This document shows, piece after piece, positions 19,487-31,690 of a stretch of DNA of 64,000 nucleotides. Origin of the DNA: Microglena sp. YARC (lineage: Eukaryota > Chlorophyta > Chlorophyceae > Chlamydomonadales > Chlamydomonadaceae); NCBI GenBank assembly GCA_022414725.1, contig CM039462.1:52878601-52942600 (forward strand). The letters are read 5' to 3'. Numbering within the stretch: the stretch's first letter is position 1; each line of letters opens with the position of its first letter. The notes beneath the pieces were generated by a model. That model did no database searches, was not told where the DNA came from, and saw only the letters and a list, made by a program, of their open reading frames with translations. Position numbers and translations under genes: made by a program.

Positions 19487-19522
19487 GTAAGTAAGGAATG
19501 CTGCAGAACAACTGCCGATTAG

Positions 19523-21640
19523 AAGAATGTACTGCTGAATTAACAAGACATACTGGTTAACACTGTAAATGTTACCTATGCAAATTGTTAGCGGAATGTT
19601 ACCAGAATAATAGCGGAGGCGATGGAATTTTTTAGCCTTAAGGGTCCATGGGCATCCTGTTTTTACATAGCATTTAAAATCACAGTTTGCTTGGGATACT
19701 TACTGAAAACCCTTGTTTGGCAACCACATGCTGCATTGGTCAAAACGGTACGGGGATGATGTTAACTAACAGTCAGAAGCGACTTCCTTAGGTAAGCTGC
19801 GAATATACTAATGGACTTGCTACATTTCTGCGTAAGCAGCAAACGTTTCTAGGCGCCTTCCCAATTGTTATACGTACGTCACACACCGATATAAGTAACC
19901 GTCCTTCCACACCTGTAGCCAGCTTCCAATATAGTACTCAACACCTCGATCGATCATGCATTTTGTTTAACCCCCTCCAAGACCGAGCACGGAAACACCA
20001 CCGCTTATGACACATGACATGTTTACAAACCAGGCATCTTCTTGACGCATTCGAGAGTACACTATCTAAGGTGCAGAAACCACTAAAGCAAAAAGAAAAT
20101 TATTCGGACCCTACAAGCACTCTGGACAGCTTTGCCATATTTTGGTAATTCCCCAGCCAAAAATATTCCGCCCTGGTTTGCTAAAACCAGTCAAGAGGAG
20201 CTGCCTAAGAAAGCCTCCCCGGAGGCCATTGAAAGAATGCTCCAGATTCAGCCTCGATTGACTAAAAGCCAGTCCTAGGGATCTGCCTAGAAGCTGCTAC
20301 CCCTTGAAGCTAGAATCATACAACATGTACTGTTTGCCCATGTTTCTCAACTGCCGTGTATTGTGACCAGAGTGGTACCCGCGGCAATATCCATTTTAGA
20401 CAATTCGCCAACCACAATATCTTTTGCATGTTTGGCTGAAAAGCCAGTTAGGGAAGCGGCCTAGAGAGGCCTCCCCTAGAGCATTGGGAAAATCTTCAAA
20501 AGCAGCCTTATTTGGTGGCTTTGGAAAGTGCTCCAAATTGAGGCCTCCATATTTGCCATTAAAAGCCAAGCAGTCTGGGACTGGCCTAGAAATTTGCTGC
20601 CCAACCCCAAAACATGTACTTTTTGCCAGCCCCAAATCTGAACTGCTGTATATGATTTTTCACTAGGCTATCCCGGGAATTTCATTCTCGGTTAATTCCG
20701 CCAGCTAGAACTTCTTCCCTGCCTGGGTTTGCCTGTAAAAGCCAGTCAGAGACCTGCATATAAGCTGATGCTGAATAACACACATGTACTTTTTCCCCCA
20801 TGTTTATGAGACCATCTCTATATGCAATGTACATAGGTCCAGGATATAATTTCTCCATACTTTTAGGACTGCCTGTATAGAAACCAGGCAGGTGGTACCG
20901 TGTTTGGCAGGAATATCATTTTTTTGGTAATACTGTAAGCCACAAAATTCTTCCTACCTTAATAAAGACGTGTAGTGTGTGCTATAAGCGAGCAGAATAA
21001 TATAGGTTTTGATCCCCTGTTGATTGAGTTGATTTGAGATTGTAGAATATGGAGAAGTTGATCCATGAATCCAATAGCTACATAAAAAACGTTAAAAAAG
21101 TCAAGAACGGAGGTGTCTAATAAAGCATGAATAATATAAGGTGTTATAATGTGCACTATACAGTCGTACTATTAGTATCGTTGTACATCACTAATAGTGA
21201 GTATTAATAATGTTGTACATCACATATATCTTATGATTGTTATTGCTGTGCATACTATATATTATTATTATTGCATACCACTATTTATTATTCATGCTGT
21301 ATATCACTACATATTATTATTGACGTATATCACTCTATTATTTATTGTGTGTCTGTGTACCACTATTTTGATTATTATTGCATATATTCACTATATATTT
21401 GTATTCGTTATTATATATTATGGTTGTCTGGTCCTTGGGGTTACAATTTTGGTATGAGCCTCACCTTTTGCCCCCCCACCCTGTGACTTGCCAGCCACCA
21501 TGTGGACCACATGCTCTGACTTTATCCCTGCAACAGTAAGTGAATGAATAGGGTGGTGGTTGGCCACAGTGCAAGCTAACGGTCTGCCCCCCGAAACCTT
21601 GCGCCTCGTAATACTTATTGTATTTAGGAATAGGTGTGGA
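19523..21640. other. Intergenic or intronic; degenerate repeats, AT-rich stretch
   Basis: 20100-20900 holds about four loose units with AAAGCCAGTC, GGGACCTGCCTAGAAGCTGC and ACATGTACTTTTTGCC, related to spacer at 5 kb and 54.4 kb. 20990-21440 is AT-rich with TATTATTATTG runs. No exon is recognised. Confidence 0.45.
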
Positions 21641-22665
21641 CGGGTTGGGGTTTGGGGGGGATGGGGCCGGATGAATAGGTGTGGGCAGGTTGGTGAGTGG
21701 AGATGGGTGAAGGGGGCGGTGGCGGCGTGATGTGTGGTGTGGGGTGTGGTTATGTAGTGGTGTGGTGTGGTGAGCGTGGTTGAGTTGCGTTGTGGTGTGG
21801 TGTGTGTGGGTGGGGGGCGGGTGGGGGGGAGGATGGGTGGCATGTGTTGGTGGGGGGAGGGGATGAGTGGGCGGTGAGGGTTGGGAGGGGAGGGAGGAGG
21901 TGGGTGGGATGGCCGGTGGATGCGGGTGGGTGGGTGGGAATGAATGGGGCCATGCATGCTGCTATATGTGCTGTGGCAGGGGAGGGGGAGGGGGGAGAAT
22001 GAATGGGTGTAAGTGCTTTAATGGGGCTCGGCGTGAGAGACAGGTGGTGTGGTGGCGTGTGGGGGGGGAGGGGGGGAGGGGGGAGATTGAATGGTCATGT
22101 TTTGGTGGTGGGTGGTGGGCGGTGGGCCGGTGGCTGCCGGTAGTGGTGGTGAAGTTGTGGTGGTAGCGTGTCTCTGTGTGTGGGGGGGGGTGGGGGGGGG
22201 GGGGGGGGGGCTAGTGAATGGGTGCATGTGATGGTGGGCGGTGGATGAGTGCGGTGGGGCGTGGCGGGCGTGGTGGGGATGGGATGGATGGGAATGGGAT
22301 GGGCGGTGGGATGGGCGGTGGGGCGGATGAATGGTGCTATGTTTTTGGGGGGGGGTGGATATTGAGTGGGGGCGGGGGGCAGGGTGCATGTCTTGGTGGG
22401 CGGTGGGTGGGTGAGGCGGTGGTGGTGGTTGTGGTTTGTGTGTGTGTGTTGTGGATGTTGTGGTGGTGGTGGTGGTGTGGGTGGGCTGGTGGTGCGTGGT
22501 GGTGGGGTGGAGGGGTGAATGAGGTGCATGTGTTGGTGGGTGTGTGGGCGGTATTGGGGCGGGATGAATGAAACGGGTTGCATGTGTCATTGGGCAGGTG
22601 GGTGGTGTGGCCGTGCATGGAGGATTGGGTGGGTGGTGCAGGTGCCGATGGGTGCACGGGTAGCC
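21640..22665 (+). repeat. G/GT-rich tandem array with recurring GAATGGGTGCATGTG blocks
   Basis: Irregular units of roughly 80-160 bp: GGATGAATGG(G)TGCATGTGnTGGTGGGCGGTGGG. It ends near 22665 beside non-repetitive DNA. The long minus-strand His/Pro-rich frames are repeat translation. By analogy with the other arrays it may border an exon near 22670-22740, but I could not identify one. Confidence 0.75.
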
Positions 22666-22739
22666 CGCTAATGGGTTGGTGGAGTGGCGGTTGGACTGGC
22701 AGAAAGGCGGGGAATGGGAGAGTCTAAAAATTGGGGGAA

Positions 22740-23200
22740 GTATATGGCGCACACACTTGTTAGTAGGAGATAACCCCTTCTGTTCTAGTAGGGGAGGCTT
22801 ACATATCCATCTTGCGCCAGCCCAGTTCAGTTCAGTTCCACTTGTAGTTAACCCATGTGGTGGGATTGCGCGTGGTATATTTCACATTCGAACCGCCATA
22901 GACAGGCCAATCGGATGACAATCCCGCTCCACAACATCCAGGAGATTCTTCACATATATAAATGTCTCCCACATCCCAGTCATAGGTTCGAATCTGTTCG
23001 GTATGAACCCTGGTTTCCGTGAATATAACACAGGGTGGGAAATGGCATCGCGAACGACTGTGAGCGGCAGCCAGAATTGGTTGAAATCCTATGTGATTAC
23101 TTTTCCACTCACCATACTCGCTAATCTTCTTTTTTTCAGTCTTTCAAGATCTGTCCCTTGTAAGATCAGGGGCGCTGTTACACTAGCCGGTGGCATATGG
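22740..23200. other. Single-copy stretch, nothing firmly recognised
   Basis: Contains GGTTCGAATCT at about 22987-22997, a possible B box of an old tRNA-derived element, followed by ACCCTGGTTTCCGTG, a block also seen near 24640, 53730 and 63660. At 23124-23140 a TTCTTTTTTTCAG acceptor-like sequence precedes the satellite. Confidence 0.3.
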
Positions 23201-23204
23201 CCAC

Positions 23205-24090
23205 TGGTCTTTGAGCAACCTTGGAACACTAGGGGGGTGGGCAGGGGAGGTTGAGAGTAACAGATTGAGGGGAGCATGGATTGTGAACACAGGAGAGCAA
23301 CGTTAGGGGTATTGGCAGCAACTGAGGCACACGGCGCAATGGTCGCCACAAGTAAAGGTACAGGGGCATACCACTAGTCTTAGCAACCTTGGAACACAGG
23401 GGGTAGGCAGGGCGGCCAGGTTGACTAGCAACAGATTGAGGGGCAATGATTGTGAACTACAGGAGCATGCGTACGGTTAGGGGGATATTGGCAATTCAGA
23501 GAGGCGCACAGTGTCACAAGGTAAAGGTACAAGGGGCATACCACACTAGTCTTAGCAACCTTGGGAACACGTCAGGGGTGGTGGCAGGGGAGTTGAAGGC
23601 GACAGATTGAGGGGGGATGCGATTGTGAACTCGGAGCAACGTTAGGGGGGTATTGGCAATGAGGCGCACAAGGCACAAGTTAAAAGTACAGGGGGCATAC
23701 CACTTTAGTCTTAGCAACCTTGGAACAAGGGGAGGTGGACAGGGGAGTTGTAAAGCATACAGATTGGGGGGCATGGATTGTGAACACAGGAGCAACGTTA
23801 GGGGGGTATTGGCAATGAGGCGCACAGGCACAAGTAAAGGTACAGGGGCATACCACTAGTCTTAGCAACCTTGGAACACAGGGGGGTGGGCAGGAAAGGT
23901 TGAAGCAACAGATTGAGGGGGCATGGATTGTGAACACAGGAGCAAGGTGATGGAGGCATTGGCAATGAGGCGCACAGGCACAAGTAAAGGTACAGGGGTA
24001 TGCCACTTGTCTTAGCAACCTTGGGACACAGGGGGGTAGGTGGTGCAGGGGAGGTTTGAAGCGACAGATATGAGGGGGCATGGATTAGTG
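23205..24090 (+). repeat. Tandem satellite, unit about 150-165 bp, six to seven copies
   Basis: Units share CTTAGCAACCTTGGAACACA, GGGGGGTGGGCAGGGGAGGTTGA, CAGATTGAGGGG-CATGGATTGTGAAC, GGAGCAACGTTAGGGG(G)TATTGGCA, GAGGCGCACAG and GTAAAGGTACAGGGGCATACCAC. Landmarks near 23214, 23379, 23549, 23711, 23861 and 24012. The unit contains a donor-like GTAAAG and AGGTT, but no exon can be assigned. Confidence 0.9.
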
Positions 24091-24099
24091 GTTAACACA

Positions 24100-25500
24100 G
24101 GAGCAAAGGTGGAGCAATCTTGCAGTTGCAAGAGGCAGATGCACTTTTGGGATTGCAGGTGCAACTGGCTTCGTAGAGGTGGGGCCGTGCAAGGGCAGGT
24201 GAATTCTGAGAAGATGCACTTTTGCAGGTGCCAGTTGCAGAGTGGAATGCTGCAATGTACACATAAGGTCTAGCAGTAACGGATTAAGAAGTGAGCACTA
24301 GGTTGGTGGGGAATAGTGTTTAATAGGGAGATGCGAGCCTGAGTGCTACACAGAACTGACTTCAGAGTTGATTGTGAATCGGCATTCTACGGCGACACCA
24401 CAAAAACACTTTTTAAGGACAAAGTGGTTTCCGTGCGGTAAGTAGGAACGTATCGGAAAACAAGGGGGGGTGACTTGGGCCGATGTTATGATCCGACAAG
24501 GCTGAGAGGCTCGAGGAGTGAGCAGATCTCATATCGGCTGCCGCCCTCTGAGCGAATCTGCTGCCTTCGCCTTCGCCACCCTATCAACTGCGAGGAGACC
24601 TAGGACGTCTTGGGTACACAGTTCTGGTGGGTATTGTCCCTGGTTTCCGTGGGTTATCGCACTGCAAGGGGACAAAATGTGCGCTTTCAGACGCTTTGAA
24701 GGACTCCTGTAAGACTTACCAGGAGGCACGAGGCAATATTCTTCTAGGAGACTTAGCCAACCCAAACTGCCAGGGGTCTGATACAGTCAGGGCATTGCCG
24801 CTTCCTGCGCTCGGTTTCTTGCATCCCCTTTCGCTGCCTGTAAGCTAAATAGGTTCCCGGATGGAAGGACCCTTCCTTCCCCCGCAACCCCTATGTGAGG
24901 GAGCTCTCCCGCTTGTCTAGGTTCAACAATTGCCCGTCAGACTGTGAAGACATGTGTAATGCAATGCAATTGACCGAGTCAGCCCTTTTCGCTTGACCTT
25001 GGGCTCAACACGGCTCGTCGGTAAGACATCTGCTACACATCTGTCCGGCAAGGTTGCGAAAAACTCGGAGCTGAGAAGGTCGTTGGAACCTATGGCATCC
25101 AGTGACGAGAAGGTTCTTCTGCTGGTTAGATGGATTCGCCCAAGCTGCTTTACGCGCAGCAATAGTGGATTATCCATCCGGCATTTCACTACAATGGGAA
25201 TTGACTCTGGCCGAGGATGCGCAATTTTCCGCCAAATAACATGGCAGGCAGGTCCAGGGAGATCCCCTGAGTCCCAAGCTTTCGTGCAAGGATCCAGTGC
25301 CACATGCCACAAATTAAGCGCTCACTAGCTTGCCACTATGCGCACCTCAGCCTTCATATCCAAAAACCGAAATTTCGGGCCCGATCCACCTCGATCTGGA
25401 ACTTCCCTCCAGAGGCTGTGGGCTTCACCATTTACTACTATTTTAGCAGCAGAAGCCATCTTTCCGCCCATGTTATTACTTGCTGAAGCACTAGATGCTA
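24100..25500. other. Unassigned sequence with short open frames
   Basis: Open frames on both strands (plus 24993-25328, minus 24923-25312) overlap each other and show no recognisable domain. 24636-24660 carries the CCCTGGTTTCCGTGGGTTAT block that occurs inverted at 53727-53745 and 63660-63680. I find no support for a gene here, but a diverged retroelement fragment is possible. Confidence 0.3.
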
Positions 25501-25829
25501 GTTATTCAAGATCGCCGAGAACTTGGACGAGAGCTACCCAATGACGTTGAACAACTTAAGGCGTCAGATAAGCTTACACAGTTGAAAATATTTACAGTGA
25601 GATACGAGATTGAGACAGAAAAATAAAGGAAACTGAGGACAAGGAGCTGGAAGGCGCGGTACAGGGAACCGACCCCTAGGACCCGACTGCAGTTACCCAG
25701 CGAATAGTCCGAGTAAGCCGTGGGCCTGCATCGGAGGCGAGGTGTGCCCGTTGGTGACCTGCACAGCAACTTTCGGGGCGGGGTACCGGTTTCAAGGCAA
25801 ATCCAGGGGGGGGCGCGTTGGCTCTTCAG

Positions 25830-26066
25830 ATTGGCTGCCTCCAAGAAGAAGCCTTTGAACATGCAGCATCAGCGTCCGCATTCAAGAATTATTATTCACG
25901 CGTTTTGTCAACAGATGCTCCTGGCGTGTGGGTAGTCAGAAAAATTTTGACCATTCGAATCCAGGAGCATCTGTGTGACCAAACCGCGGCGACGGATAAT
26001 AAATAATAATTGAAATTCGGACGCTGATGCTGCATGTTCAAAGGCTTCTCTTGGAGGCAGCCAATT
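25830..26066. repeat. Hairpin: inverted repeat with arms of about 95-105 bp
   Basis: The left arm (25830-25924: TTGGCTGCCTCCAAGAAG, AACATGCAGCATCAGCGTCC, AGATGCTCCTGG) is mirrored by the right arm (25961-26066: CCAGGAGCATCTG, GGACGCTGATGCTGCATGTT, GGAGGCAGCCAA). The loop is about 36 bp. Internal parts of the arms have diverged more. It looks like a fold-back/MITE-type element or a small-RNA hairpin source. Confidence 0.85.
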
Positions 26067-26079
26067 CGGAGAAACTGGC

Positions 26080-26880
26080 GCCCCACGTGCGCTGCCTTGT
26101 TGCAAACTTTGTATCAGGTCAGGGTAGGTTCCGAGAGTGTCGAAATGCTCGGTTTCAGTACTCTGAAATTTCCTGTGTGACTGCCAAGGTGACTGCCTTT
26201 GCTAGTTGAGTGAGCTGCCTGCCATATCCAAACGTCAGCTGGTGCGAGGCGCAGGTTATTTTGCAGGCCGACCTGAACATGGTTCTCTCCATACTTCTGG
26301 TACAAGCATTCCAACCAGGCTCCAATTAGTCAAGAATTAATCACAGGGAACAAGCATTCCAATCAGACTCCAACAACCAATCACAGGGTACAAGCAAAAA
26401 TAAGTTAAGTTATAGAAAAAAAGAACCCGGCAAGAGTAAATCAATGTGTCCTCAACATTTCCTCAAGATAAGTCTATCCAACAGGTTACAAACATTTCCA
26501 CAAAATAAGGTCTATCCAACTTCTCCTCAAAAAAAAAAGGGTACTAAGTTACTACCGGTATAGGGTCACAATGTTATTATGTTACTTACATACATTACAT
26601 GTTAAAGTCTACTTGACCACCGCGAGGGTGTAAGATGAGACTCTGTGCTTTAAACAAAAAGAAAAAAAGCACCCACAAAGCAAAAAAACCCATTACATCA
26701 GGGGTGTGTCGGAGGACAAACAAAACCAAGCTCCCAACCACCGTTTTGGTGGCGTAGGTATTAAACCCCCTAGAGCCGGACCCAGATCTCAACCACTTAC
26801 AGTGGCGGAGGTAAGAAGCTAACAAATGAGAAGTCACAAGAAGAAAAGAAAAAAAAAAGGGATAATAAATTACGGGTGCC
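26080..26880. other. Spacer with short direct repeats, LINE 3' flank
   Basis: ACAAGCATTCCAA(C/T)CAG repeats at 26303-26395 and an A-rich tract at 26450-26540 and 26640-26690. 26580-26880 may be 3' UTR of the minus-strand LINE. No exon is seen. Confidence 0.4.
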
Positions 26881-28640
26881 ACTAAAGCAGTCCAGGGGCT
26901 TCCTGTCTTGCTCTTCTAACAAGTAGAAAGATAGTCGGCTAGGTTTGCTCCAGAAAGTCTTAGTGCCATTTCCAATTCATAAAGGTTCTGAATGTGGGAA
27001 TCGCAGAATTCCACATTTCCATACGGTTAAGTCGGTATCCTCATGGACATGCCTATAAATATCTGTAAACAGCTTCTGGTAGCGGAGGCGAATATCATTA
27101 TAAAAAGGGCACTCAAACATATGCATTTCTTCCTCAGTTTTTTGGAACCCACACATTTGACAGTGTCTCATCGAACGAGGGATGTGTGCTCTATCCACCA
27201 CCCTCATTCTTTCTGTGTTCAGCCAATGGGAACCCATTCTAAACTCGTGCTATAGAACGAATCTGATCCTGCTTATGTAAGGCAGATTGTAAATGGAATC
27301 AAAGCCATTCTCATCATTACTGTTGGCTGCGAACCATTTCTGGTATCGGAGGCGTTTAAAGCCAACCCTTCTCTCTCATCAGGGATGTCTCTGACTGCAT
27401 TGGTGTCACTTGGGTACTTGAACCTCCATGACTCAAAAACTTCAGACAAAAATACCTTCGACATCGACAGCCCTCCAAAATGTTGAGGTTTTTACTGGAT
27501 CCTAGTTTGTGGAGAGCACAACGTAAGTCATGAACCCAGCCAGTGTTGGAATCAAAAGAATTCCTCAAGAGCCATTCTAATGAGATCCTCAAGGTTCTTT
27601 ATCTAGTCTTGTTTCCAGAAAGCGCAAAGCTTGTTTAAGCCAAGCAAAACACAACGGGGTTCTACCCCAGCCTCTTCCATGATAATATTAGATGTAGTAG
27701 ATTGGCAAAACACCCAACATTTGTTTTAAACTATACCTCTATGCCATTTCTCACAAGCATGGTCATTTGAGATAAGTGTGTTGTTCAGAAATAGAGGAGC
27801 CCACACCTCACATCCAAAATTCAGGATAGGTTGTACCAAGAGAATCAAACAGGTGGGTGAGAATATCAGATATTGTATTATCTCCATAGTATGGCATCGC
27901 CTACGAGCATGTGGTGAGCCTTTTGGGCCTTAGCGAGCATCCTAGAAAAAGCAGCTTTTGCACCGATTGCTTGAGTCACCATCCACAAAGAGGATCCCAG
28001 GTAGATAAAAAGATAACTTTGTAGAAAGCTGTGCTCCATCATTGACAAATTTTGTAAATCAGGATCCATACGGGGCCTCATCACAGAATTGCTTGTTTGA
28101 AAACGACAATCTCAGTTTTCTTTATATTCACAGCCATCTTAGTAGTCCTCGCAGAAATCTCTCAGGCAGTCAAGCATCGCTTGCATATCTGCCGGGGATT
28201 CCTGCCATTATAGCTAGGTCATCAGCATAAAGTAACAATGGCAGAATCTTCCCCTAAGCTCAGCCCCTACATTGGGAGCTTGGGATTGGAGGAACGATTC
28301 AATTCTATCAATGAACAGACCGAATAGAGTGGGGATAGGGGGTCTCCTTGTTTAACTCCTACAAGGGATGGAAAGGAGGATCCAATGTCCCCAAGTAGGC
28401 GAACTTGGAAAACGACATGATTATACATGGACTTCAGAATACTAAGATAGGGGTCTTTTACTCCTAGCCTTGCTAAGCAATCCCATAGCAAGTCTCTGTT
28501 GACCCCAATCATAAGCCTTCTTAAAAAATCGATAAAAGACACCAAAGAGTGGTTTTTCTCTCTCTCTATATTTATCTACAATATGGTTTAAGAATGAATG
28601 ATGCATCCGCAGTACCCCTACCACTTCTAAATCCATTTTC
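26880..28640 (-). mobile_element. Decayed non-LTR retrotransposon with reverse transcriptase remnants
   Basis: In gene direction: FKKAYDW (RT motif A region) near 28520, then VNRDLLWDCLARLGVKDPYL, SLVGVKQGDPLSPLYS at about 28331-28364 (RT motif B), LLYADDLAIM with the catalytic YADD at 28218-28229, a thumb-like region, and after 27240 a C-terminal block RSMRHCQMCGFQKTEEEMHM-FECPFY, the CCHC-type knuckle of LINEs. The pieces lie in different frames with stops between them, so the copy is inactive. The N-terminal endonuclease is absent. It is a different family from the plus-strand LINE at 1999: the knuckles differ (CQMC..H..C versus CPLC..H..C) and no shared tail is seen. Confidence 0.8.
28218..28229 (-). 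other. Reverse transcriptase YADD box
   Basis: TAT GCT GAT GAC on the minus strand, within LLYADDLAIM. Two adjacent aspartates coordinate metal in the polymerase site. This is the strongest single signature in the element. Confidence 0.85.
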
Positions 28641-29478
28641 CAAATCCAGTTACTATGTGTACTATAGGTGACTATGTTGCAGCAATAGAGTCAACATTAA
28701 TTCCATTTCTCCATGTCATTAAACCTGCCAAATTTCGTGTTGCCGGTCTTCACCGCGTCATCTTTCAACAAAGTATGGGCATAGGGCTGTTCCTTAACTA
28801 CTTATGCATGGAGTGAATTGTCAAGAGTAATCAGCAATATTAAGCAATAATAAGCAGTCATAAGCAATCATAAGACGTGCCAAAGGTACTCGCTTATAGT
28901 TTTTTTAGTGCCCCCTGATAGTTGCTTGCTAATGATTGCTTGACTGCTGCTGAGTTCATTGCTCATTGATTGCTCATTGATTGCTTATTGATTTGCTTAT
29001 TTGATTGCTCATTCTTCGGTGTCTTCTCTTGAATTAGTTGTCAAAAGTAAAAAATTCGTATGATTCCAAGGCAAACTTATATATGATCCAAGGCAAATTT
29101 TATAAATGAGCCAAAGGCAAACATAACTAAATTCACCTCCGTGGGCCCTCCCCTCCCCTAGGTCCAGGGAATAAAGCTGGCCGTTATAATCCAATAAAAT
29201 GACGAGCGACGAGGCAAAAATTTGCCATACGATTTTTCCTTTATATCTATGGTTTGGACCCGCATTTTTTTCTGTGCGACCGGGGGCGCGTACGCACATT
29301 GTGCAACGCGGTTTTGACCCCCTTCACTTGCGACCGTCGATGTGTCGAGTTTAGATAAATAAAAACTGACCACTCCCTGGGCTATCCATGCAGCCCTCGT
29401 CCTTTCCGTATTTTTTCGCCAGATCCTTGCGTTCGAAACGCCTCAACAACTCCGGAGCCGCTGTCCCAAGCTCTCGCT
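28641..29478. other. Spacer with ATTGCTTATTGATT and AAGCAATCATAAGC repeats
   Basis: 28820-28885 holds TAAGCAATnATAAGC units and 28920-29015 holds TGATTGCTCAT units, which are inverted relative to each other and could pair. The rest shows no exon. 29380-29478 would be the 5' flank of the candidate exon at 29479. Confidence 0.45.
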
Positions 29479-29567
29479 ATGTCTTCGAAGCACACGGATA
29501 ATCAGAGAAAACTCACCAGAACGCCCCACCTCATGTGTTTGGAAAGAAAAGATCAGAAAAAACGCCG
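29479..29567 (+). CDS. Candidate first exon of the 29-53 kb plus-strand locus
   Basis: ATG at 29479, 29 codons plus two bases, beginning MSSKHTDNQRKLTRTPHLMC and ending AAA CGC CG|GTAGGC. The donor context CGCCG|GTAGG is identical to that of the exon ending at 18841. It is a basic, probably disordered N-terminus. I could not find a next exon with matching phase, so the link to the exons downstream is not shown. Confidence 0.3.
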
Positions 29568-30375
29568 GTAGGCGCAGATAGGCGGACGAATATTTGAATG
29601 GGATAATGGCGAATGGGGGGTCTGTACTGCTGTATCTTTCTAGGTATCGCACAGGGTCTCGAGTGGTCAGGATCTAAGAGCCGCAGCCTTGATTTCACCG
29701 AATTTCTGAAAAACTGCGATTTGTGTCTGCCGATTGCCCACCGATTTTCTGTCGCTTCTCCAACCATCAAGCTCTGGCGACCCACGCAACCAGTACCTTG
29801 CACCGCACCCCAAGTCTCTGTGCATTCGAACAAACTTCGCATTTAGATCCTCAGTCTCTCCCTTCCTTCCCCACCCTCCTAATTAGTCGTGCCACAAGCG
29901 CGGCAGCTGCGAGCTCAAATTAAGAAGCAAACAGATTTCGCCCTAGTGAGAAAAGCCAGCCGCATATCGGGTGGTTGGCTGTTCCATCGTGACAGATGTC
30001 GAGCGGCGCCAAAACAAATTGAATCCAACACCCTCAAGTCAGTCCCCCATCCCGACCCAACCCAACCCCAACACAAAGAAAGACACGAATATGCTAAGAA
30101 ATTCCGGTAGGCATTGCTCATTGGCCGCCAAGCAGAAAAACAATGCAGAAATTTGAAATCCCTATCATCTTCCCTCCCTCCCCCCACCCAATAAAAGGTG
30201 TATGGAAAATGAGCCCCAGAAAAGGATGCAGATTTGAAATGCCCCCCTAATCTTCCTCCCCCTCCTCCCCCACCACCCCCTTAACTCCGGCGCCCCACAA
30301 ATCCCCGTACTAGCCTACTCCACCTCCCACCCATATCAGGAGAAAAATGAAGGGGCACAGGGCGGGAAGGTGCAG

Positions 30376-30820
30376 CATTTGAAATCCTCATGTTTCCAAC
30401 CTCTCCCTCCCCTCACCCCTTCCCCCTCCCCCTCCCCATCCCCCGCCCTCCCCTCCCCCTCCCCCTCCCCCTCCCCTCCCTACCTCCCCCTCCCATCGTT
30501 CCCTCTCCCCCTCCCCCCCTCCCCTCCCCCTCCCCCTCCCCCTCCCCCTGCCCCCTCCTCCCCCTCCCTCCCCCCCTCTCCTCCCCTCCCTTCCCCTCCC
30601 CTCCCCTCCTCCTCCATTCCTCTCCCTTCCTCACCCCACCCACCCCCACCCCACCCCAACTCAACCCAGCCCAACGCCCCAACCCAACCCAACCCAACCC
30701 AAACCCAACCCAAACCCAACCCAACAACCCAACCTCAACCCAACCCAACCCAACCCAACCCAACCCAACCCAACCCAACCCAACCACCCGACCCAACCCA
30801 AACCCAACCACCTTTGCTCG
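30376..30820 (+). repeat. (CCCCT)n pyrimidine array then (CCCAA)n array
   Basis: CCCTCCCC-type repeats from about 30400 to 30650, then CCCAA/CCCAAA pentamers from 30655 to 30805. The second part ends just before an acceptor at 30827. It is not the plant/algal TTTAGGG or TTTTAGGG telomere type. Confidence 0.92.
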
Positions 30821-30827
30821 TACCCAG

Positions 30828-30914
30828 TCCAATCAATGTCTGAGGCAGAGCTGAGGTCATACAAGGGGGCAAAGGTGGAAAGAAGAATTTCGCCACGCCA
30901 CGGAACATTTAAAG
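30828..30914 (+). CDS. Exon with possible Tudor-like N-terminal strand
   Basis: After acceptor TACCCAG; only a phase-1 entry is open: QSMSEAELRSYKGAKVERRI then SPRHGTFKG with donor GTAGGG (phase 1). The pattern 'Y-G-KV-R-I-P--G-FKG' resembles the first strands of Tudor/chromo-like domains (family form 'GxRVxxxxxxxxWYxGxV'). The second half of such a domain is in the exon at 36635. The phases of the two do not match directly, so a small exon must lie between (one candidate is 31564-31590). Confidence 0.45.
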
Positions 30915-31690
30915 GTAGGGCGTGGACATACAATATATGTATTGTGTTTATGTGTATTGGTGGGAGACTTTGTGTTTGTGTACTGTGTACCGTGTGTGTG
31001 CTGTGTCTCCTGTGAGAGTTTATTGTGTTGTGTTCCGTGTGAGAGTTATACTGTATTGTGTAACCCATGTGTGTTATCCCGTGTACGCGTGTGTGTGCCG
31101 TGTGGGAGTTTATTGTTTTTGTGAACTGTGTGTTGTTTACCGTGTACCTAAGTGTGAGAGTTATATCGTGTGTGTGGGCTGTACCATGTGTCACATGTTG
31201 ATATAATACCGTGCATCCGTGTGTGTACCGTGTGTGTGATAGTTTTTAGTGTTTTGTGTACCGGGTGTGTTGTGACTGTGTGAGAGTTATTGAGTTGTGT
31301 ACCATGTGTGATATACCGTGATACCGTGTGTGTAGGCCGCTCCTTGTGATAGTTTTGTTTTGTGTACCGTGTACCGTGTGAGAGTTATTGTGTTGTGTAC
31401 CATGTGTGATATACCGTGTACCGTGTGTGTACCGTGTGGGAGTTATTGTGTTGTGAACTGTGTGTTGTGTACCGTATCTGTACCCATGACCAAAGCACGT
31501 GTCACTGATGAGTTTATTGTGTTAATGTATCGTGTGTGTGTCTACTGTGTAGGGGAATTGCAGCATTGAAAAGGATCGCAGGCATGCATAGTAATTATGT
31601 GTGTGTGTACTGTGCAACTGGACTGCAACTTTGTCGTGTACCAACGGTTAGAGCCAGGCACGACGGACAGGACAATACTATGAATTGTGT
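30915..31690 (+). repeat. GTGTACCGTGTG / GTGAGAGTTATTGTGTTGTG repeats
   Basis: Irregular units of about 35-50 bp. At 31555-31600 a TTGCAG acceptor, a 27-nt open stretch (ALKRIAGMH reading) and GTAATT could be a micro-exon; this is only a candidate. Confidence 0.6.

Noticed and set aside
24923..25328. Overlapping frames on both strands, about 110-130 codons
   Set aside because: No domain, no splice signals, and each is equally open; kept only as unassigned sequence.
30655..30805. (CCCAA)n as interstitial telomere
   Set aside because: Pentamer CCCAA does not match TTTAGGG, TTTTAGGG or TTAGGG repeats; it grades into neighbouring pyrimidine repeats.
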